Shown here: in pieces, positions 59,313 to 64,000 of the stretch | Layout of the letters: the number at the start of each line of letters is the position of its first letter | How positions within the stretch are numbered: the first letter of the stretch is position 1 | Source of the DNA: Chitiniphilus shinanonensis DSM 23277 | GTDB lineage: Bacteria; Pseudomonadota; Gammaproteobacteria; Burkholderiales; Chitinibacteraceae | DNA: 64,000 bases | Assembly: GCF_000374805.1 (NCBI RefSeq) | Contig: NZ_KB895349.1 | Location: 1-64,000 of the forward strand | Direction: 5' to 3' | Notes under the pieces: model-generated | Database searches by the model: none | Seen by the model: only the letters and a program-made list of their open reading frames with translations | What the model was told of the DNA's origin: nothing | Program-made: the position numbers and the translations under genes

Positions 59313-60590
59313 TCAGGCGGCCGCCAGCGCGGGCGCCGGGCGGCGATGCACGCGCAATGCCACCAGCGCCGCCACCACGCACAGGCCGCCCGAGATCCAG
59401 GTCGCCACCGTGTACGACCCCAGGCTGCCGCGCAGCAGGCCCGCGCCCAGCGCGGCGAAGGCGGCGCCCAGCTGGTGGCCGGCGACGATCCAGCCGAAGA
59501 TCACCGGCGCATCGCGGCTGCCGAAGCGGTCGGTGGTCAGGCGCACCGTCGGCGGTACGGTGGCGATCCAGTCCAGGCCGTAGAACATGGTGAACAACGG
59601 CAGGCCGAACACGCCCAGACCGAACGCGGTCGGCAGGTACAGCAGCGCCAGCCCGCGCAGGCCGTAGTACCAGAACAGCAGCACCCGCGGGTTGTAGCGG
59701 TCGGACAGCCAGCCCGACAGCGTGGTGCCGGCCAGGTCGAACAGGCCCATCACCGCCAGGATGCCGGCGCCCTTCACCGGCGTCAGGCCGAAGTCGCCGC
59801 ACATGGCGATGAAGTGGGTGCCGATATAGCCGTTGGTGCTGGCGCCGCAGACGAAGAAGGTGAAGAACAGCAGCCAGAAATCGCGGGTGACCGCCGCGCG
59901 ACGCAGCGCGTCGAAGGCGATGACGATCGGGTTGCGCGCCAGCGGCGCGGCGTCGGAGGCGTCGGCGGCGGCGCCGTAGGACGCGAGCCCGACGCTGGAC
60001 GGGCGCTCCGGCAGCAGCCACGCCACCAGCGGCACGATCAGCGCCGCCGCGCCGGCCACCACCAGCACCACCGGCCGCCAGCCGTGGCGTTCGGTCAGCG
60101 CCGCCAGCAGCGGCAGGAACACCAGCTGGCCGGTGGCGGAGCTGGCGGTGAGCAGGCCCATCGCCAAGCCGCGTCGCTGGGCGAACCAGCGGTTCACCAC
60201 GGTGGCGCCCAGCGTCATCGCGGTGGCGCCGGTGGCGCAGCCGACCACCACGCCCCAGATCAACTGCAACTGCCAGCTGGCCTGCATCAGGCTGGACAAC
60301 GCTACCGCGCCGGCCAGGATGGTCAGCGCCACCAGCACGGTGCGGCGCAGGCCGAAGCGCAGCATCGCCGCCGCGGCGAACGGCCCCATCAGGCCGAACA
60401 GCGCCAGGTTGATCGACAGCGCCAGCGAGATGGTGGCGCGGCTCCAGCCGAAGTCGTGCTCCAGCGGCACCATCATCACGCTGGGCGAGGCCCGGGTGCC
60501 GGCGGTGACCAGCATGATCAGGAAAGTGATCGCGACGACGATCCAGGCGTAGTGCATCCGTCCCGCCAGACGCTGGGCAAGAGCCTGCAT
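59313..60590 (-). CDS. MFS transporter, 12-helix type
   Basis: 425 residues with 12 hydrophobic helices: WIVVAITFLIMLVTAGTRAS, FGWSRATISLALSINLALFG, LGATVVNRWFAQRRGLAMGL, FFTFFVCGASTNGYIGTHFI and TTLSGWLSDRYNPRVLLFWY. This is the pattern of oxalate/formate-antiporter-like or monocarboxylate MFS proteins. The substrate is unknown. GGAG precedes the ATG. Divergent from a TetR-type gene with two matching palindromic operators; it converges with the SIS gene with only one base between stops. Confidence 0.9.
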   Translation of the reverse strand: MQALAQRLAGRMHYAWIVVAITFLIMLVTAGTRASPSVMMVPLEHDFGWSRATISLALSINLALFGLMGPFAAAAMLRFGLRRTVLVALTILAGAVALSSLMQASWQLQLIWGVVVGCATGATAMTLGATVVNRWFAQRRGLAMGLLTASSATGQLVFLPLLAALTERHGWRPVVLVVAGAAALIVPLVAWLLPERPSSVGLASYGAAADASDAAPLARNPIVIAFDALRRAAVTRDFWLLFFTFFVCGASTNGYIGTHFIAMCGDFGLTPVKGAGILAVMGLFDLAGTTLSGWLSDRYNPRVLLFWYYGLRGLALLYLPTAFGLGVFGLPLFTMFYGLDWIATVPPTVRLTTDRFGSRDAPVIFGWIVAGHQLGAAFAALGAGLLRGSLGSYTVATWISGGLCVVAALVALRVHRRPAPALAAA

Positions 60591-60620
60591 GGGGGTATCT
60601 CCAGGGATATTCTTGTTGGT

Positions 60621-60671
60621 GTTACCGATCGGTAACATCGGCTTGATGATGCTATGTACCGAGCGGTAACA
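60621..60671. promoter_or_regulatory. Paired TetR operators
   Basis: GTTACCGATCGGTAAC (60621-60636) is a perfect 16-bp palindrome. TGTACCGAGCGGTAACA (60655-60671) repeats it with a one-base defect. Both match TGTTACCGATCGGTAACA and lie between the divergent MFS and TetR genes, 34 bp centre to centre, about three helical turns, so two repressor dimers could bind on the same face. Confidence 0.85.
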
Positions 60672-60698
60672 TGTCAAGCGTCATTCAGGAGCCGCAGC

Positions 60699-61313
60699 AT
60701 GAGCGAATCTGGCAAGCCCGCCCGCACCGTGGTGGACGCCGCGTCGGCGTCCGCGCGCATCCTCGACGCCGCCGAGAGCCTGTTCTACCGCGAGGGCACG
60801 CGCGCCGTCGGGGTGGACGCGGTGGTCAAGCAGGCTGGCGTCAACAAGATGAGCCTGTATCGCCAGTTCAGCTCCAAGGACGAACTGCTGCGGCAATACC
60901 TGAAGCGGCGCGAAGCCATGTTCTGGGGCTACTTCGACGGCAGCGTGGGCCAGCACCCCGACGACGCGGCCGCCGCGCTGCGGCAGTACTTCAGCGACGT
61001 CACCGCCCGCGCCACGCGCGACGGTTATCGGGGCTGCCCCTTCGTCAACGTCGCCGCCGAATACCCCGAGCCGGATCACTTCGCGCGGCGCTTCGTCGCC
61101 GAGCACAAGCGGCAGCTGCTGGCCCGGCTGACCGCCCTCGCCGCCGCCGCCGGCGCGCGCGATCCGGCCGCGCTGGCCCGGGCGCTGGCGTTGTTGATCG
61201 AGGGCCTTTACACCGCCAGCCAGACCTACGGCACCGATTCCCCGGTGATGGCCGCCGTGCCGCAGGTGGCCGACCTCCTCATCGCCCAGGCGCTCGGCCG
61301 CGATCCCGCGTGA
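60699..61313 (+). CDS. TetR-family transcriptional repressor
   Basis: 204 residues from ATG 60699 (AGGAG at 7 bp). TetR HTH at residues 15-60: SARILDAAESLFYREGTRAV, VDAVVKQAGVNKMSLYRQFS and SKDELLRQYL. The C-terminal part has YRGCPFVNVAAEYPEPDHFA, a feature of the AcrR-like group that often controls a divergent transporter. Two palindromes in its own promoter region suggest autoregulation and control of the MFS gene. Confidence 0.92.
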   Translation: MSESGKPARTVVDAASASARILDAAESLFYREGTRAVGVDAVVKQAGVNKMSLYRQFSSKDELLRQYLKRREAMFWGYFDGSVGQHPDDAAAALRQYFSDVTARATRDGYRGCPFVNVAAEYPEPDHFARRFVAEHKRQLLARLTALAAAAGARDPAALARALALLIEGLYTASQTYGTDSPVMAAVPQVADLLIAQALGRDPA

Positions 61314-61676
61314 GTTGGAGCGCAGTGGGGGTGTCCGGCTTTCGTCATTCGCCTCCAGGTGCGCATGCCGGGAAAGCCTGACCGGCCCCTTCACGCCCCA
61401 ATCGTCAACTTGAGCAAAATCCGTCTTTTCCCCACCTGGAAGGCCATATCATCGCAACGCGTCTTGGCCCGTTCTCGGGGCCACGCGCTCGGGTCAACGA
61501 CCATCCTGGTGGCTGCCTGGAAAGCATCTTCGGTGCCTCTTCCCTGACGCTGCTTCAGGCCGTTACCCGACGGTGTAAGGACAGGTGGACGGCTCCATGC
61601 GGCAACCGGAACGCACGCGCTGAGACGGAGGTTTTCCTTCCGTCGTATTTCGGCGCGGAGAAGACCCCGGCTCTGC
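61314..61676. other. Intergenic region, 363 bp, no supported gene
   Basis: Composition is lower in G+C than neighbouring genes. An open minus-strand frame (ending ...MAFQVGKRRILLKLTIGA at 61391) has no RBS and no recognisable family. It separates the TetR transcript from the GTPase module and should contain the module's promoter; no clear hexamers seen. Confidence 0.35.
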
Positions 61677-63041
61677 ATGTCGGTCGGGAACGCGTGGGCG
61701 GGGGGAAAGACGGTGAAGCAGGAGAGTGGTGCTCGTTGTTTCTCGTTGTTTGCGGTCGGGTTTTCCGAGCGCACGCAGAGCATGCTGAAGACGGTGCTCG
61801 ATCGCCATCAGGCGCCGCCTCACAAGTTTGTGTTTGCTCCGGCGGCCGATGCCGAGATCCTCATCGTCAATGGCGATTTTCCGCACGCTTCAGGCGTGGT
61901 TCACCGGATTCGCAACGAGCGCGCCTGCTCGGTCGTCGTATTCGGCAGGCTCTGGCGCAGCGATATTCCCGACGCGGAGTACCTGGCCAATCCCCTTTCA
62001 CCTGGTGCTTTTCTCGAAACACTGCGTCGCATCGCCGATCGCATCCATCAGCCGGCCATGGTCAAGGACGAGGAGAAAGTCCAGGTGGCGAGGACCTTGC
62101 CGGCATCCCCGCCGCGCGCCGGATGCTTCCCTCTCCGAGTACGTGGGACGCCAGCTGAAACGAACGGAATGGGCGGCTCCGCCGCATCCATGCCGCACCC
62201 GCGGTTCAACCTGGGGCGGGCGGCGGCTCACATGGAGCACGACCTGGGAAGGCTCGATTTTCGCGGTTTCCTGCGAGATGCCGATTTCTCGGACGCTGAA
62301 CAGGTGTCGTCGCTGTATCTGAACCTGGATGGTTATCTCGTACACCACATCAAGCAGGCGTTGGCCGCCAGGATTGATGAACCTGCAATCGTCGAATTGC
62401 TGATCAATGGTCAGTCCCTCGTGCTCGACCTCGAGCAGAACCGCTGGGGGGGCGAGTTCAACATGCAAGCGCTGCACAGGCTATGCCTTGCGCCGCTTTA
62501 TACCCGGCCCCGGGTGCGGCGGCTCGCCGCATTCCCCAGCGGCACGCGCGTTCAGGGGCGTGCCGAGCAGGTTCAGGGCCAGATCGACTTTTCGGAAGGG
62601 ACGCAGGTCATCGACAGCTATCGCACATATCGTGCGGAGTTCATCGTCGCGCAGATCGGCTTGTGGTGCGCTCGCGGCCATCTACCGGGCGGTACCCGGC
62701 TTCATGTGCCGGTACGTCTGCGGCACTGGCCGAACCTGCCCAACCTGCCTCGATCGCTGGGCGCGATGCAGATCGCGGCACTGTGGATGCAGTCCCGGTG
62801 TTCGCTGCTCCAGACCGTCGAGCGCACCGCGCTTCCACAGCGGCATGTCTTTGCCTTCTACGTGATCTGCGACAGCCTGGGCTTGCTCGAACACGCTCCC
62901 GGGGATTGCGCCGATGCGGGGATCGCGCGCCCGGCGGCGCCCGCGATCGGCAACGATGCCGCCGATTTCGACAGGGCGGCCCAACGTGGTTTCTTGCAGC
63001 GGTTGCTCGAGAAGGTGTGGCCTGTTGGTCAGGCAGAGTAG
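61677..63041 (+). CDS. Pseudo-receiver domain protein upstream of a small GTPase
   Basis: 454 residues from ATG 61677; a GTG at 61713, preceded by GGGGGGAAAG, is an equally possible start. Residues 22-125 look like a response-regulator receiver: CFSLFAVGFSERTQSMLKTV, AEILIVNGDFP at strand 3, SVVVFGRL, and YLANPLSPGAFLETLRRIAD at the end. The position of the phospho-acceptor Asp holds Asn65, so it is not expected to be phosphorylated. The remaining 290 residues (RAAAHMEHDLGRLDFRGFLR, VELLINGQSLVLDLEQNRWG, FAFYVICDSLGLLEH) form no domain I recognise. It is followed within 50 bp by an MglA-like GTPase gene, suggesting a shared polarity or motility-type signalling role. Confidence 0.75.
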   Translation: MSVGNAWAGGKTVKQESGARCFSLFAVGFSERTQSMLKTVLDRHQAPPHKFVFAPAADAEILIVNGDFPHASGVVHRIRNERACSVVVFGRLWRSDIPDAEYLANPLSPGAFLETLRRIADRIHQPAMVKDEEKVQVARTLPASPPRAGCFPLRVRGTPAETNGMGGSAASMPHPRFNLGRAAAHMEHDLGRLDFRGFLRDADFSDAEQVSSLYLNLDGYLVHHIKQALAARIDEPAIVELLINGQSLVLDLEQNRWGGEFNMQALHRLCLAPLYTRPRVRRLAAFPSGTRVQGRAEQVQGQIDFSEGTQVIDSYRTYRAEFIVAQIGLWCARGHLPGGTRLHVPVRLRHWPNLPNLPRSLGAMQIAALWMQSRCSLLQTVERTALPQRHVFAFYVICDSLGLLEHAPGDCADAGIARPAAPAIGNDAADFDRAAQRGFLQRLLEKVWPVGQAE

Positions 63042-63087
63042 GCGTCCTGCGGTGGCCGGGGCGGGCGGAGAGGACAGGTAAAAGCCA

Positions 63088-63627
63088 ATGGACCAATGCA
63101 AGCTCATATTCGCGGGCCCCGTCGGGGTGGGCAAGACGACTGCGGTGGCAGCGCTTTGCCATGGGCGGTTGCTCACGACGGAAGAAGATGCTTCCGATGT
63201 GACCAGGCTTCATAAGGACACCACCACGGTCGCCTTTGACTATGGCGTGATCGACCTCGATGGCGGTGATCGCCTGCACGTGTATGGCTTGCCGGGCCAG
63301 AAGCGATTCGACTTCATGTGGGAGATCCTGGCCAAGGACAGCCTCGGGCTCATCCTGCTGCTCGACAACAGCCGTTCCTCGCCATGCGCCGATCTCAAGT
63401 TCTATGTCGATGCGTTCCGTGGATTCATCGAACAGACCGGCCTCGTCGTCGGCGTCACCCGGACCGATAGCCATCCGTTGCCGGTGCTCGATACCTATCG
63501 CGCATCGCTGGCGGCACTCGGCTTCAAATCCTGTCCGGTCTTCGAAGTCGACCCGCGCATGCGGGAGAACGTCGTGATGATGGTGCAGGCGCTGCTCTAC
63601 CAGTTGGCCCCCGAACTGGCCGGCTGA
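63088..63627 (+). CDS. MglA-like small GTPase
   Basis: 179 residues. P-loop AGPVGVGKTTAV (G10 to T17) with KLIF before it, a switch I Thr region RLHKDTTTVAFDYG, DLDGGDRLHVYGLPGQKRFD for G3 (the DxxGQ equivalent, Gln present), and GVTRTDSH in place of the NKxD guanine-binding motif. These are traits of the bacterial Ras-like family that includes MglA and the ATP/GTP-binding proteins paired with roadblock proteins. Such GTPases are activated and switched off by roadblock (MglB-like) dimers, and a roadblock gene follows. Effector and process are unknown here; the atypical G4 motif leaves nucleotide specificity open. Confidence 0.88.
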   Translation: MDQCKLIFAGPVGVGKTTAVAALCHGRLLTTEEDASDVTRLHKDTTTVAFDYGVIDLDGGDRLHVYGLPGQKRFDFMWEILAKDSLGLILLLDNSRSSPCADLKFYVDAFRGFIEQTGLVVGVTRTDSHPLPVLDTYRASLAALGFKSCPVFEVDPRMRENVVMMVQALLYQLAPELAG

Positions 63628-63892
63628 AGCTTTCCAATCTGGCTGCATTGCCTGAGGGCGGGCGCGCCGTGTTTTTCCGGCAACGCGAGGGGGGATCTCC
63701 CATCGAGCGACCGATACGGTGGAAATGAAGCTGCTCAAGCCTGCGTCTGCATGCGGCATGAGTTTGGAATTACCGCTTCCGCAGGGGGGCGGTGCATGGG
63801 GCGCGGCGACGCGCGCCTCTCAACCGAAGGGCTTGCTGCCGCGCAGGGTGCCGGTTGCTTCCCTCAACCATGTAGCGATAAGGAGTTGATTC

Positions 63893-64000
63893 ATGCGTCA
63901 AGAAGCCTTTACTTCCGTCCTCGACGAACTCAACGGCAGCTCTGCGGATATCGAAGCCTCGGCGGTCATTTCCACGGATGGCCTGATGATGGCTTCGCTG
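63893..64000 (+). CDS. Roadblock/LC7 domain protein, 5' part
   Basis: 36 codons before the window ends. AAGGAG precedes the ATG. MRQEAFTSVLDELNGSSADI then EASAVISTDGLMMASL is the start of a roadblock/LC7 domain (helix 1, then the IEASAVISTDG strand pair). Roadblock proteins act as GAPs or scaffolds for Ras-like GTPases such as the one encoded 265 bp upstream. The end of the gene and any further module members lie outside the window. Confidence 0.85.
   Translation, partial: MRQEAFTSVLDELNGSSADIEASAVISTDGLMMASL

Noticed and set aside
61391-61783. 130-codon minus-strand frame before the GTPase module
   Set aside because: Overlaps the N-terminus of the pseudo-receiver gene, has no RBS and no recognisable family.
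1-64000. tRNA, rRNA or prophage attachment sites
   Set aside because: No cloverleaf, rRNA segment, integrase or phage structural gene could be seen on either strand.

Overview
The window reads as chromosomal DNA from a high-GC Gram-negative bacterium, most probably a betaproteobacterium. A Neisseriales/Chromobacteriaceae-like host is my guess, from the peroxiredoxin-glutaredoxin fusion, the 258-residue ferredoxin-NADP reductase, the EtfBA/ETF-QO set, the outer-membrane and lipoprotein genes, and the strongly GC-biased codon use. No 16S, tRNA or phage core gene is present to fix the taxonomy. Most genes are ordinary core or transport functions in short operons. The unusual content is an RHS toxin tip at the left edge, a trio of stand-alone CZB zinc-domain proteins, a GTPase/roadblock signalling module cut by the right edge, and many intergenic palindromic elements.

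Layout. 1-1.45 kb: 3' end of an RHS polymorphic toxin with a low-GC amidase-like tip and its membrane-anchored candidate immunity protein. 1.7-4.2 kb: sulfonate-type binding protein and flavin monooxygenase. 4.5-6.4 kb: B12-binding radical SAM protein. 6.7-8.6 kb: purE, a small membrane protein gene and purK, translationally coupled. 8.9-14 kb: acetyltransferase, PatB-type C-S lyase, cystine-type ABC permease and binding protein, EamA exporter. 14.3-19.9 kb: lipoprotein, 5'-nucleotidase, BenE transporter, RhlE-type helicase. 20-20.6 kb: a large non-coding inverted repeat. 20.6-24 kb: alkylation-damage genes (alkB, a second 2OG oxygenase, divergent alkA-like glycosylase), a DUF6404-like protein, nudC. 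24.6-29.3 kb: an orphan 581-residue protein, TauE/SafE exporter, MsbA-like ABC exporter. 29.6-32.4 kb: three stand-alone CZB proteins around an outer-membrane barrel. 32.8-37.8 kb: dihydrolipoyl dehydrogenase, peroxiredoxin-glutaredoxin fusion, secreted DUF1214-like protein, Dph6-like PP-loop ATPase. 38.3-41 kb: glycine-betaine/choline ABC importer. 41-47.8 kb: DJ-1/PfpI protein, TPR protein, Fpr, EtfA, EtfB, a LysR regulator and ETF-QO. 47.9-51 kb: TPR-GGDEF protein coupled to a TPR-only partner, VOC protein. 51-61.3 kb: MocR regulator, two MFS/TetR divergent pairs, SUV3-like helicase, AraC/SIS divergent pair. 61.7-64 kb: pseudo-receiver protein, MglA-like small GTPase and a roadblock/LC7 protein cut by the edge.

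Repeats. One hairpin family (type A, 8 copies) lies 15-45 bp past stop codons and in one case supplies the stop codon. A homopurine/homopyrimidine hairpin family (type B) has 2 full copies and one half. Two MITE-like elements carry about 31-bp terminal inverted repeats and short target duplications (TGA, TA). One 207-216 bp tandem duplication copied the 3' end of the lipoamide dehydrogenase gene together with its hairpin.

How the genes fit together. Sulfur handling recurs (sulfonate binding protein with LLM monooxygenase, cystine uptake, C-S lyase, TauE exporter). So do electron transfer from acyl-CoA dehydrogenases (EtfAB, ETF-QO) and oxidative or alkylation stress defence. Regulation is mostly local, through divergent regulator/transporter pairs with visible palindromic operators.
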